NCBI GenBank assembly: GCA_023614405.1 | Contig: CM042684.1 | Coordinates: 469,473,650 to 469,537,649, forward strand | From: Avena insularis | Taxonomy: Eukaryota; Streptophyta; Magnoliopsida; Poales; Poaceae | Length of the DNA stretch: 64,000 bases | Direction of reading: 5' to 3' | In this document: piece by piece, positions 13,934-23,059 of the stretch | Numbering within the stretch: the stretch's first letter is position 1 | Layout: each line of letters opens with the position of its first letter | The notes under the pieces: generated by a model | The model's input: the letters and a program-made list of their open reading frames with translations, nothing else | Database searches by the model: none | Told to the model about the DNA's origin: nothing | Translations under genes and position numbers: made by a program

Positions 13934-14224
13934 TCTAGATCATGGGAGTGTTGTATTTTTTTGCATATTGAGATTTGTATCTTTTGTTTCTTTGTCTCTT
14001 GTCTCGATCTGCGGACTTGTAGGTACCCAAGATCCCATAGATTGATAAAGGCTTAAGGTGAGATACTTGGCTAGCGGCAATCTCATAGGAACCTCAGTGA
14101 CAGAATGGGTAGTACGGTCTTTGTTTAGCGCCCCATTCGGGATCAATAACAACATCACCACTTAAAGCTTTGATTTATGTTTTACACTTAATAATCGTTT
14201 GTAACCCATTGCTTCGGTGTGCAC
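13934..14224. other. Unassigned repetitive-looking interval
   Basis: No gene is visible. The interval has T-rich stretches and moderate complexity and lies between the end of Copia element 2 and a Gypsy-like LTR remnant. It may be part of the host retroelement into which element 2 inserted. Confidence 0.4.
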
Positions 14225-16600
14225 TCGGTTGGATTAAAAGTCTATTGCTATGCCCGCTACATCACGGGGACTCTAGAATATTAGGATGTATTGGTACCTG
14301 AGACCTAGCCTCCCCATATATAAAGGCTAGGAGGGTCCAACGAGGAGGGCGACTCCCACAATAGAACACAACAAATCTAGACAACCCCCGTAGCATACAC
14401 ATACGCCAGATCCAATCCGCGCATCTACCGCCATCGGCGATATTGTAACCTTCGGTTCTTCATCAATCAAGAGCAGACAAGCAGGAGTAGGGTTTTCCCT
14501 CTGGAGGTCTGAACCTGGGTAAACGTCGTGTCCCGCATTGCTTGTCTGTTAGCCAAACGAGATCTCTAGTGCACCCCTCTTCCTCTAAACCTAAGTTCAT
14601 AACAATGGGCATTGATGAGTTAACCCCTTGTCAATTGGCGTCGTCTGTGGGAACTGGGTACACTGATGTTGCGATCTCGACGGCTCCATCACCAGCGATC
14701 CGTGATTCGTCGATTCCGTGGAGCAGATCTGCTTTAATGCTTCGACTTCATCACAATCGACAAGATTGTCGTCGACGAAACCGTACGCATCTATCCACTC
14801 ACCCGAATGCCTGGAATTCTTTCAGCGACACAGCTAGCGAGCTTCATCATCGTTGCTCGGCTCCTGGCTGGCGAGACCTCCATCGCCTTCTTCTTCATGC
14901 GGATATACGACATCGTCTCATGCCGCCTGGCGGCGGGTGCAGGCATGTGTCGCATGCGGAAAAAAGGAAACCTACTAGGATCAATAAGCGATCAAGATAC
15001 AATGTCAAGAATAGAGACAAAAGGAAACGATCTAATGTGACCCGACACGTGTGGCAGCAACACACCAGGCCCCCAAAAGGAAAAGTGATTTGATTACCCA
15101 TTACAGTTTGACATCTACACATGGATACCAGCTCAATTTGTTTTGCTTCACACCAGCACCATGGATCGATCAAGGCAACATGTCTTCAGTCACCTAGTCG
15201 TGTGACTCCACTTCGACTCGGACATGCGACAACCTCATGCATCTCTCCGTAATGTTCAGCCACGTGGGCGCGGTCATCATTGGCCCCTTCGCCTCCAAGC
15301 CGCATGACGCGTCGAGTCGACAAGCTCACGGGTGTGCAATAACGTGATGTCACACCTCGCGATTGACGTACCTTGGCAGCACATGCACGTGCAGCTCCGC
15401 GGCATGCGATGCGAAGACTTGTCAACATGCGCAAGGTGACGGGAGGCCTTGGATACCACATTTATTAATCTGCATCGACTCCTTCTGCCGGATCCAATGG
15501 CCACGTCGACTCCTCCAATAAAAAACTCGGCGACCGCGTGAATCCGTCGACCTCGACTACACGTCCGCCGTAGGTTCCGTCCGACCGCGCTGACTCTATG
15601 CCCAGGGGATACAGCGACCCGCTACAATCTTCGGCTACGGCAACCCGCTGCCGTCCTCGGCTCCGGCGATCCGCTACGATATTTGGCTCCAGCGACTCGG
15701 GGGCTCCCTCCGCTTCGGCAACTCGCTACCGCTATCAGCTTCGGTGACCTGCTGCCGCGTTGACTCCGGTCCGCCGCATCGGCTCTCGAACGCCGCCTCA
15801 ATTACATCGACCACATCGAATGTACACTCGAGGGCTCCGTCGACTCCGTCAAAGGTGCTCATGAGCTCTCCTCCAGCGATGAACCACTATCACCGACCAC
15901 TTTTTTGCCTCTGGGGATGAACCACTTGGCGACGAAGAAGCACCGAGCTCCGGCGGAGTATTCTCTTCAGGGCCTCCATGATGGAGGTTGAAACAAAGCC
16001 GCCATGCTGACCGAAGATCGCGGCGACCAGGATGATGTCGTTAGCGTGATGAGCTCGTTGCAGGAGATAAGGCCACCAAAACACTTGAGCTCATGCCATG
16101 CCACCACCACCCCTCCCCCCCCCCCCCGCCGCTATGGCCGGCCAGAAGGTTGGGGGACACACAAGGGCCAGGAAAGCATTGATGACCGCGCTCGAAAAAG
16201 AGGAAGCTGGCCACACGCCCGTCGTCGCCATCTCTATCCCCTTGCCTCCACGGTTGGCCGGAGGATGATGAATCGACGAAGAGGACCAGACAGGCCACCG
16301 CCCGACGCCACACACACGCGCCAGAGCGAAGACTCCCTCACCACTACCATGTCCCCAACTTCCTCCCGTCGCCACCATGGCCGGACAAAGGGAGATAGAG
16401 GAGCATATGAGCCATGCAAGAAGGGAAGAGCAAGCAACCCCTACCTTATTCAAGGATGCGGTGGCCGCCACCGCCGCCCGTAGTTCCAACCAGAGGAACA
16501 TGAGGGGCGAGGAAGACGAACCCTAGAGCCCAAACCAGGTCGCATCGATATGCAGCTCCGCATCCAGACATAGCGCCCACTACTGGCACACAGCCAAACC
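14225..16600 (+). mobile_element. Degraded LTR-retrotransposon fragment, Gypsy-like
   Basis: A TATA-like CATATATAAAGG at 14314-14325 is followed by a leader-like stretch and an LTR-like end near 14633. The bases from 14634 (ATTGGCGTCGTCTGTGGGAA) resemble the LTR/PBS junction of many grass Gypsy elements. Downstream sequence is GC-rich, repeat-bearing and has only short overlapping ORFs in several frames. The LTR start and the other LTR were not found, so family and extent are uncertain. Confidence 0.5.
15600..15760. repeat. Degenerate ~33-36 bp minisatellite
   Basis: About five imperfect units share the pattern TCGGCTYCGGCRAYCCGCTRC. They lie within the Gypsy-like fragment and are visible as repeating CTTCGGC...CGCTACC blocks. 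They are interrupted near 15700 by a short insertion. Confidence 0.55.
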
Positions 16601-17231
16601 TACATCACCTACAACCTAGGACTACTCCGGCGCCCCTCCTCTGCCGCCTCCCCCGGCTACTCCGGCGAGAAGAGCTCGGAAGGGACCCGACCTTATCCGC
16701 ACGACTCTCAAAGCAGCTGTGAGGAGGGCGAGGAAGCGAGTGAGTCAAATCTTTATATGGGAAGGACGCTTGCAGGTGTCCTATACCTTCCTGCCTATTT
16801 GGTGTTTTTTTTAACCTATGGCGAACGACAAGCAAGCAAAGGAAAGAAATGGTTAGTATGGTTTTCGATGTAATTTGCACAGGTTTTTCTTTTTGGAAGA
16901 GTTTAAATAAATTTGTCGTTTTACATCTTGTTGTCCATCGCTTGTATTGCCTTCTGTTTTCCTGAAATATCAGATATGAGAAGCTCTCTGGGTATCTTAA
17001 AAAAAACACATGACAAGAGTTCCAGAAAATCCGCTAGTGAACAGTACGTTACATTTGTAACAAGATAATGTATTGCACTTCTAATAGACGAGTTAGCAAC
17101 AACAAACGCAGTCTCTTCCATTCTTTATCCAGTCTTAAGAAATGTAGTCTTGCTGCTTTAAGGTGCTGCCTGGATTAGAGGAAACGGTGAGGTGATTCAG
17201 TTTACAGCATATGGTCACAAGATTTTCAGTA
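16601..17231. other. Intergenic sequence, no gene recognised
   Basis: The 134-codon minus-strand ORF at 16605-17009 shows no recognisable domain and runs through low-complexity sequence. A segment at 17063-17220 is partly repeated at 17876-17940. Confidence 0.4.
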
Positions 17232-17706
17232 AGGGTTCGTTTGGAAGCCATCATTTTATTTTATTTAGCAGAAATAAAATAAAATGACATTGTTATCATC
17301 ATTTCATTTGCCAATTTGAAATTCCAATATGAGAATCATGTTTGGCTGCTGCATGGAATTATGAAATGAAATGATTTTTAGACAAATGACTGGGTTAGGA
17401 ACAAGGATTCACTTAATATAGCATATCCATTTGCTGGAATTTTCAATTGAAATGATTGGTTTCAATTCCGCGACAGCCAAATACATTTTACATGGAATCT
17501 CGACTGAATTCCAAGTGCCCACTTCCTAGAATTTTCAATTGAAATGGTAGATCAAATTCTAGGACAACCAAACAAGTCTATCACTAGTGAACCTACACAC
17601 TAAAAGGAGTGTATCTACACTCCTTTCATAAATCTAAAACATCTTATATTTTAAAACGGAGGGGAGTATGTTTTTGGCTCCAAATGATGGGAGCCAAACG
17701 AGCCCT
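17232..17706. mobile_element. MITE with AGGGYTCGTTTGG terminal inverted repeats
   Basis: The left end reads AGGGTTCGTTTGGAAGCC and the right end, reversed, AGGGCTCGTTTGGCTCCC, both followed by CATCATTT. The inside is AT-rich and noncoding. A short Stowaway-like remnant (ACGGAGGGGAGTA) lies at 17657-17669. No clean target duplication was found, so the superfamily is not assigned. Confidence 0.65.
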
Positions 17707-18119
17707 AAGAGAAAACGTTAAGAGGATTCGTTAAGAGGAAACGCACTAGAGTTAAACTGACGTAACAGTATGCAGAGGAAAACTCCCTACTGACCTACAT
17801 GTCGTTTACCATGTCCTGTCAACACGATTTACAGTTCGCGTTTTTACAGGCTCCTCCGTTAGAGTTGCTCTAGCGAGATAATGTATTGCACTTCACGAGA
17901 GAAAACGGCGAGGTGATTCAGTTTACAGCATGGTCATCTACATATATCACTAGAGTTAAACTGACGTAACAGTATGCAGAGGAAAAACTCCCTACTGACC
18001 TACATCAGATGTTCAGCTAAACGATCCAAATGGCTACCAGCAAACGAGGCTACTACAGTCAGAAAAAATAATTCCCATCTCATTACGAAAGCCTTCCCTT
18101 CCAGGCTCCAGCTGCCATT
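17707..18119. repeat. Intergenic stretch with a direct duplication
   Basis: About 57 bp at 17743-17800 (ACTAGAGTTAAACTGACGTA and following) recur almost unchanged at 17948-18006, an offset near 204 bp. This is downstream sequence of the AP2/ERF gene, whose stop lies at 18120-18122. No ORF is convincing. Confidence 0.6.
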
Positions 18120-18351
18120 TCAGTCACCCAGCGCCCACAGCGGCGAGTCGGCAAATTCAGCGTCCAACCCGTCGACCAGGTAATCCTCACTCTTGATGTC
18201 ATGATGGAACGCAAGTTTGTCGGTGATAGGATCAACACCACCGATGTACATGACAATGTCATTCAGGTAGTCGGCGAACACTTCCTCTTGCCTAGCCCAA
18301 GAAACATCCCAATGCTGAGCAATCTCGGTGCAGCCACCGCCAATGTGTGCT

Positions 18352-18895
18352 GGCATCGGCTTGATTTCATGATCACTGAGGACAGAGGCAGCAACCATCG
18401 GCTTCACTTCACCCTCACTGAAGACTGAGGCGGTGACCATCGGCTTTACTTCATGCTCACTGAGGACAGAGGCAGCAACCATCGGCTTCACTTCACCCTC
18501 GTTGAAGGCTGAGGTGGTGACCATCGGCTTTACTTCATGCTCACTGAGGACAGAGGCAGCAATCATCGGCTTCACTTCACCCTTGCTGAAGACTGAGGCA
18601 GTAACCATCGGCTTTACTTCATGCTCACAGAGGACAGAGGCAGCAATCATCGGCTTCACTTCACCCTCGCTGAAGACAGAGGCGATGACCATCGGCTTTA
18701 CTTCATGCTCATCATCATCGAAGACAGAGGCAGTGAACATTGGCTTTATTTCATGCTCATCGAAGAGAGAGGCGGTGAGCATCGGCTTTACTTCATGCTC
18801 ATCAAAGACAGAGCAGGCAGCACCCTTCAGATTCACTCCATGCTCACTGAGGACAGACGCAGTTACAATCGGCTTCAGTTCATGCTCACCAAAGA
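18352..18895 (-). repeat. Thirteen-unit 42 bp (14-residue) coding tandem repeat
   Basis: Units follow the pattern [S/D/N]-E-[H/G]-E-V-K-P-M-[V/I]-[T/A]-A-S-V-[F/L]. EHE and EGE versions alternate, so the DNA repeats at both 42 and 84 bp. Outer units are diverged (EHGVNLKG at one end, DHEIKPMP at the other), and central units are nearly identical, as expected from unequal exchange or slippage. All units keep one reading frame, so the repeat was shaped while coding. Confidence 0.85.
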
Positions 18896-19009
18896 CAGTG
18901 GTAGCGGTAGCGGGAGGGGAACAAGGCGTGGGATAGCATTGCACCGATGCGTCGGCAGTGATGGGGAGGGTAGATGGGAAGTTGACAACTGCATGGGATC
19001 CATCCAAGT

Positions 19010-20155
19010 AAGGCAAGGGCAGCCCTGTCGTACGCCATGGCGGCATCAATGGCTGTGCTGAAGGTGCCCAGCCAGTGTCGCTTGCCGCCGTTGAGCTCGC
19101 GGATCTCGGAGACCCACCTGCCTGACTTGCGCTGCCGGATGCCCCGGTACCCGTGGCCCCTGTTCTCCGGGCCACCCTTCCATCGAGGAGCCACCACCAG
19201 AGTCTGGACCGCCGGCGTGGCAGTACTCTTGGCCCGATCTTGCTTCGTCCTGCTCGTACTGCACGCAAACAACGATACGTGTACCTCAAATATCGATGCA
19301 AACGGAGCTAAACAACATGATAGCATTCTATGAATGGTAAATAAACAATCAATAGCATGTATATGAGGAAGAAAATAGGCACAAATGTGCTCGGTGTGCT
19401 ATGCTTGAAGCTGAGTTCTGAAATTTGGGCTAGTTGAACTGCATACAGGTTCAACTAGTTGCAGTTTCTGACTGGAACTTCATGTACGCAAGGACTGGCT
19501 GAGTTCAGTTATTCAATACTTGAATGTTAGGAGTAAATGTACTTTGTAGGCACTGTACCAAGGAATTACTCCGGAGCCGAAGTGGGCAATGGCAGCTTTG
19601 TCATATGCAATGGCAGCGTCGACGGCAGTGTTGAAGGTGCCCAACCAGTGTCGCTTTCCGCGGTTGGGCTCGCGGAACTGAGAGGTCCATTTTCCTGACT
19701 TGCACTGCCGGACTCCCCGGTACCTGTGGTGCGTGTTCTGTAGGCCACCCTTTCCTCGAGGAGCCGCAGCCAACAGAGCCTGGACCCCTGGTCTCTTGGC
19801 CTGGTCTTGCTTCGTCCTGCTCAAACAACGAAACGTGTACCTCAAATCTCGATGGAAACGGCAATAGACAAAGCCATGCCAACGTTCTAGGAATGGTAAA
19901 TAAACAATATTAGCATGGATATGAGCAAGAAGAATATGCAGAAATTTGCTGTGCTGTGCTCTGTGTACAATGCCTGAAGCTGAGTTCTGAAGTTTAAGCT
20001 ATGCATACAGTGGTTCAAGTAGTTGCGTTTCTGGGTGGAACCGCATTTATGCAAGCACACCCACTGGACTGGCTGAGTTCAGTTGTTGAATACTTGAATG
20101 TTAGGAGTAAATGTATTTTGTAGACACTGTGCCAATGAATTACTCTGCATTATCT
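19010..20155 (-). repeat. Tandem duplication of AP2 exon plus intron (~560-600 bp unit)
   Basis: Intron sequence 19262-19565 matches 19821-20155 (shared TACACGT, GGTAAATAAACAAT, GACTGGCTGAGTTCAGTT and GAATACTTGAATGTTAGG blocks). The two AP2 exons match each other likewise. The third copy is partial: similarity stops near 20150, just where a third AP2 exon would begin. Confidence 0.8.
19513..19816 (-). pseudogene. Second AP2 exon inside the intron of the AP2/ERF gene
   Basis: Read on the minus strand this gives RTKQDQAK, then [33 protein letters not shown] and [13 protein letters not shown], that is, a complete AP2 domain, with the stop at 19513-19515. The acceptor TTGTTTGAGCAG/G at 19817/19816 keeps the phase left by exon 1. 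A donor-like GGA/GTAATT at 19570/19569 falls exactly where the domain ends. It could be an alternative exon giving a short AP2-only protein, or a leftover of tandem duplication. It lacks the KPM repeat. Confidence 0.65.
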
Positions 20156-20734
20156 TCTCTGTTAAGCTGAAAATTCAGTACATAACGCAAACAATTTTCA
20201 GAAATCTATCTGTCTACGATATCCTGTCGAACTTCCCAGAACTTGCAAGTTCCAACCTGAATGCTGTTTCCCATACTGTTGGAACCATTTTTTCAGGACA
20301 AATCTAGTTTCAAATTTTCATTTTAAAACAGTAGTCCCAACTTTTATGTAAAACAATAGTACCCATTCTCCAACAAAATTCGGCAACCTAGCCACATCGC
20401 AAACAAAATCCAGCCAATAATGTATGCCTGCAATCGATGGACACACAGGCATACACCACGCTAGCAATTGCTTAAATCAGAGCAGTTCAACGCACGTCGC
20501 GCACGACAATAGCTAGGCGCAATCGATGCTTGGTACACACACTTGCTCCACGGTTCATTTCCGACGCCCAAAATCCCGAACGCCTGAAGCAATCGACACC
20601 GCAAATCAGAGCTCGCGAAAAAACCCCAGCACGAGAAACCATCTTACCCCAAGCTAAAAAAAACCCCGCAGGATTACGGATGGGGATCGCGAATTAAACG
20701 AACCCAGCAACGGAATGGCGCACGGTTCTTTAAC
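20156..20734 (-). other. Upstream part of the AP2/ERF intron
   Basis: This is the rest of the predicted ~1.5 kb intron between exon 1 and the AP2 exons. It has no repeat match elsewhere in the window and no ORF with recognisable content. Confidence 0.5.
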
Positions 20735-20811
20735 CTGGGGGAAGGTGTCGCCGGCGCCTGCTCCATCTCCTCGCTCTCGATCCCGGCGGCGGCGGCGCCT
20801 TCCACGGGCAT
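20735..20811 (-). CDS. Predicted first coding exon of the AP2/ERF gene
   Basis: It encodes about 25 residues, starting MPVEGAAAAG, rich in alanine and glutamate, and ends in CCCCCAG before a GTTAAAG donor. The exon leaves two bases (AG) of a codon, which both downstream AP2 exons complete in frame. DREB2-type genes of cereals often have such a short first exon. It was chosen on splice phase and position only; transcript data are needed. Confidence 0.5.
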
Positions 20812-21032
20812 CCTCCTCTTCGGCTCTTCCGCTCCTCTCCTTGGCGACCCTGGGGGAAGAAACCCTCGAGTGCGCCCTCCCCGCCACGGGAATGATCGAG
20901 AAAACGCGTTGAACGACGGGATACTTCGTCCGGGAGGCAAGAGCAAATCACACTCACAGTCCCAGAGAAGCTCCGCGATTACGGCGTGCTCCGGTAGTCC
21001 GGTTCCCCTGCCCCGTCCCGGGCAGTGGGCAG

Positions 21033-21052
21033 TGGGCCGTGGGCCGTGGGCC
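21033..21052 (+). promoter_or_regulatory. Cluster of Site II motifs (TGGGCC)
   Basis: TGGGCC occurs at 21033, 21040 and 21047, in a 7 bp repeat, and once more on the minus strand at 21112-21117. TCP factors bind such motifs in promoters of plant growth-related housekeeping genes, which fits GMP synthase. Confidence 0.6.
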
Positions 21053-21205
21053 GGGAGACGCGTGCTTTTCCTGGGGAACAGAAGGGGCTCCAGAACGGGG
21101 CCCGCCTACAGGGCCCATGAATTTCCTACACTTCGTTCACGCGGGTCTCTCACAGACGGCTCCATTTTAAGTCTTGCACAGTCTTAAACCTCAATCAAAC
21201 CCTCG

Positions 21206-21214
21206 AAACCCTAA
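21206..21214 (+). promoter_or_regulatory. Telo-box (AAACCCTAA) in GMP synthase 5' leader
   Basis: A perfect telo-box lies 33 bp before the GMP synthase ATG. In plants telo-boxes pair with Site II motifs near start sites of ribosomal and nucleotide-metabolism genes, as here. Confidence 0.65.
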
Positions 21215-21246
21215 ACCCATCCGCCGCTGCCGCCGCCGCCGCCGCT

Positions 21247-22881
21247 ATGAGCTCCGCTTCCGCCTCCTCGCTCCCGACCTCCGCCGGCGCCGGCGAGAAC
21301 CTGGTCCTCATCCTCGACTTCGGATCGCAGTACACCCACCTAATCACTCGCCGCGTCCGACAGCTCGGAGTCCTCTCCCTATGCGTCTCCGGCACCGCCC
21401 CGCTCTCCTCCCTCACCGGGCTACGTCCCCGCGCCGTCATACTCTCCGGCGGACCCCACTCCGTTCACGCGCCGGGCGCGCCCTCCTTCCCCGAGGGATT
21501 TCTCGACTTCACCGCCGGCGCAGGCGCGCACGTTCTGGGCGTCTGCTACGGGATGCAGCTCCTCGTGCAGTCCCTCGGCGGCGCCGTCGAGGCCGGCGAG
21601 CGGCAGGAGTACGGCGACATGGAGGTAGAGGTGACCACGCCGTCCTCGGCTCTCTATGGCGAGGGGGAGGCCGGGAAGCGGCAGACGGTGTGGATGAGCC
21701 ATGGCGACGAGGTGGTCAGACTGCCTGAGGGGTTCGAGGTCGTGTCACGCAGCGTGCAGGGCGCGATAGCGGCCATCGAGCATCAGGAGAAGCGGTATTA
21801 TGGGTTGCAGTACCACCCGGAGGTGACGCATTCGCCCCAAGGTATGGAAACGCTGCGCCGCTTTCTCTTTGATGTTTGCGGGATTAAAGCTGACTGGAAG
21901 ATGCAAGATGTGCTGGATGAGGAAATTAAGACCATCCAGAGTATGGTTGGACCTGATGAACATGTGATTTGTGCGTTGTCCGGAGGAGTGGATTCAACAG
22001 TTGCAGCCACTCTTGTTCACAACGCCATAGGAGATAGGCTTCATTGTGTTTTTGTGGACAACGGTCTGTTAAGATACAAGGAGAAGGAACGGGTAATGTC
22101 AACCTTTGATAGTGACCTGCACCTTCCAGTCACATGTGTTGATGCCTCGGAGCAATTTCTTAGCAATTTAAAGGGAGTCAAAGACCCAGAGAAGAAAAGG
22201 AAGATTATTGGCAGGGAATTCATAGCTGTCTTTGACGAATTTGCTCAGATGCTAGAAAAGAAGATAGGAAAAAGACCTGAATATTTAGTTCAAGGAACAT
22301 TATACCCTGACGTGATTGAATCATGCCCACCTCCTGGGAGTGGGAGGACACATTCCCACACCATCAAAAGCCATCACAATGTAGGTGGTCTTCCTGAAGG
22401 CATGAGGTTGAAGCTCATTGAACCACTGAAGCTCCTATTCAAGGATGAGGTGCGCAAGTTGGGAAGTATTTTAAATGTCCCAGAGTCATTCTTGAAGCGA
22501 CACCCATTTCCTGGGCCTGGTCTTGCTGTACGTGTCCTAGGTGATGTTACAGAGGGCAATGCTTTGGAGGTTCTTCGTCAGGTGGATGAGATATTTGTTC
22601 AAGCCATTAAAGATGCAGGCCTCTATGATACAATTTGGCAAGCTTTTGCTGTGTTTTTGCCTGTCCAAACGGTTGGTGTCCAGGGGGACCAGAGAACTCA
22701 CTCCAATGCTGTTGCTTTACGGGCAATTACCAGTGAGGATGGCATGACTGCAGATTGGTATTATTTTGAACGCCAGTTCCTGGTAGATGTGGTGAAGAAG
22801 ATCTGCAATAATGTGCGAGGCGTTAACCGTGTTTGTCAGGACATAACATCAAAACCACCTGCCACGGTGGAGTGGGAATAG
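21247..22881 (+). CDS. GMPS: GMP synthase (glutamine-hydrolysing), complete, single exon
   Basis: The protein converts XMP, ATP and glutamine to GMP, the last step of guanine nucleotide synthesis, probably in the cytosol. The 544 residues match the usual plant length. The N-terminal class I glutamine amidotransferase domain (~18-212) has the nucleophile motif GVCYGMQLL (Cys100) and the His190/Glu192 pair in YHPEV. The ATP pyrophosphatase domain follows with P-loop SGGVDS (245-250), then the dimerisation domain with GSGRTHSHTIKSHHN and the family C-terminus ITSKPPATVEWE. The start is the first ATG after a CCGCCGCCGCC run and gives a typical short N-terminus. There is no frameshift and no intron. 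Absence of introns could be ancestral or mark a retrocopy; no poly(A) tail or target duplication is visible, and promoter motifs upstream argue for a native gene. Confidence 0.97.
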   Translation: MSSASASSLPTSAGAGENLVLILDFGSQYTHLITRRVRQLGVLSLCVSGTAPLSSLTGLRPRAVILSGGPHSVHAPGAPSFPEGFLDFTAGAGAHVLGVCYGMQLLVQSLGGAVEAGERQEYGDMEVEVTTPSSALYGEGEAGKRQTVWMSHGDEVVRLPEGFEVVSRSVQGAIAAIEHQEKRYYGLQYHPEVTHSPQGMETLRRFLFDVCGIKADWKMQDVLDEEIKTIQSMVGPDEHVICALSGGVDSTVAATLVHNAIGDRLHCVFVDNGLLRYKEKERVMSTFDSDLHLPVTCVDASEQFLSNLKGVKDPEKKRKIIGREFIAVFDEFAQMLEKKIGKRPEYLVQGTLYPDVIESCPPPGSGRTHSHTIKSHHNVGGLPEGMRLKLIEPLKLLFKDEVRKLGSILNVPESFLKRHPFPGPGLAVRVLGDVTEGNALEVLRQVDEIFVQAIKDAGLYDTIWQAFAVFLPVQTVGVQGDQRTHSNAVALRAITSEDGMTADWYYFERQFLVDVVKKICNNVRGVNRVCQDITSKPPATVEWE

Positions 22882-23043
22882 GATGGCCAGACTGGGAATT
22901 GCAAATTATGCTCCGATGCTGCAGCAGTGGCCTGGGAATTGCAGTCTATGTTTAGTTACTAGATTGTTGTCTAAGTCTCTAGACTAATCCCTTTGTCTCG
23001 AAAGATGATTGGAAACAGCACTTACAACTGTGCTTTCTATGAA

Positions 23044-23049
23044 AATAAA
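23044..23049 (+). terminator. Possible polyadenylation signal of GMP synthase
   Basis: AATAAA lies about 165 bp after the stop codon and is followed by a T-rich stretch. Plant signals are loose, so this is only a likely site. Confidence 0.4.
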
Positions 23050-23059
23050 TCTTGAACTG

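Larger units (their letters stand above)
18120..20811 (-). pseudogene. AP2/ERF (DREB-like) transcription factor gene, frameshifted in this sequence
   Basis: AP2/ERF proteins bind GCC-box or DRE/CRT DNA and act as nuclear transcription factors. My model has exon 1 at 20811-20735 (start codon for MPVEG...) and exon 2 at 19258-18120. The splice sites (CAG/GTTAAAG donor, GTTTGCGTGCAG acceptor) join in phase, two bases plus one. Exon 2 encodes a lysine-rich lead, an AP2 domain ([12 protein letters not shown] ... [20 protein letters not shown]), a serine/threonine-rich linker, thirteen repeats of a 14-residue KPM unit and an acidic tail ending DSPLWALGD. The AP2 domain and the C-terminal half are in different frames, and one extra base near 19010-19011 accounts for this. 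Read as given, the protein would stop at 18886. It is either a recent pseudogene, a C-terminally changed allele, or a sequencing error. A second AP2 exon lies in the intron. The gene is head-to-head with GMP synthase. Confidence 0.7.
20812..21246. promoter_or_regulatory. Bidirectional promoter between AP2/ERF gene and GMP synthase
   Basis: About 435 bp separate the two predicted ATGs, which face away from each other. The interval is GC-rich and lacks a clear TATA box. It carries Site II motifs and a telo-box (listed separately) on the GMP synthase side. Short overlapping ORFs here are shadows of the GC-rich composition. Confidence 0.65.

Noticed and set aside
13384..14045. Cluster of 60-147 codon ORFs
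   Set aside because: They overlap each other, lie in the 3' LTR of Copia element 2 or cross its end, and show no domain.
14542..15093. 183-codon plus-strand ORF after the Gypsy-like LTR end
   Set aside because: Position suggests a gag start, but no gag motif or zinc knuckle is visible and other frames are equally open.
16004..16501. Overlapping ORFs of 67-159 codons in both strands
   Set aside because: GC-rich repeat sequence with a cytosine run; no family signature.
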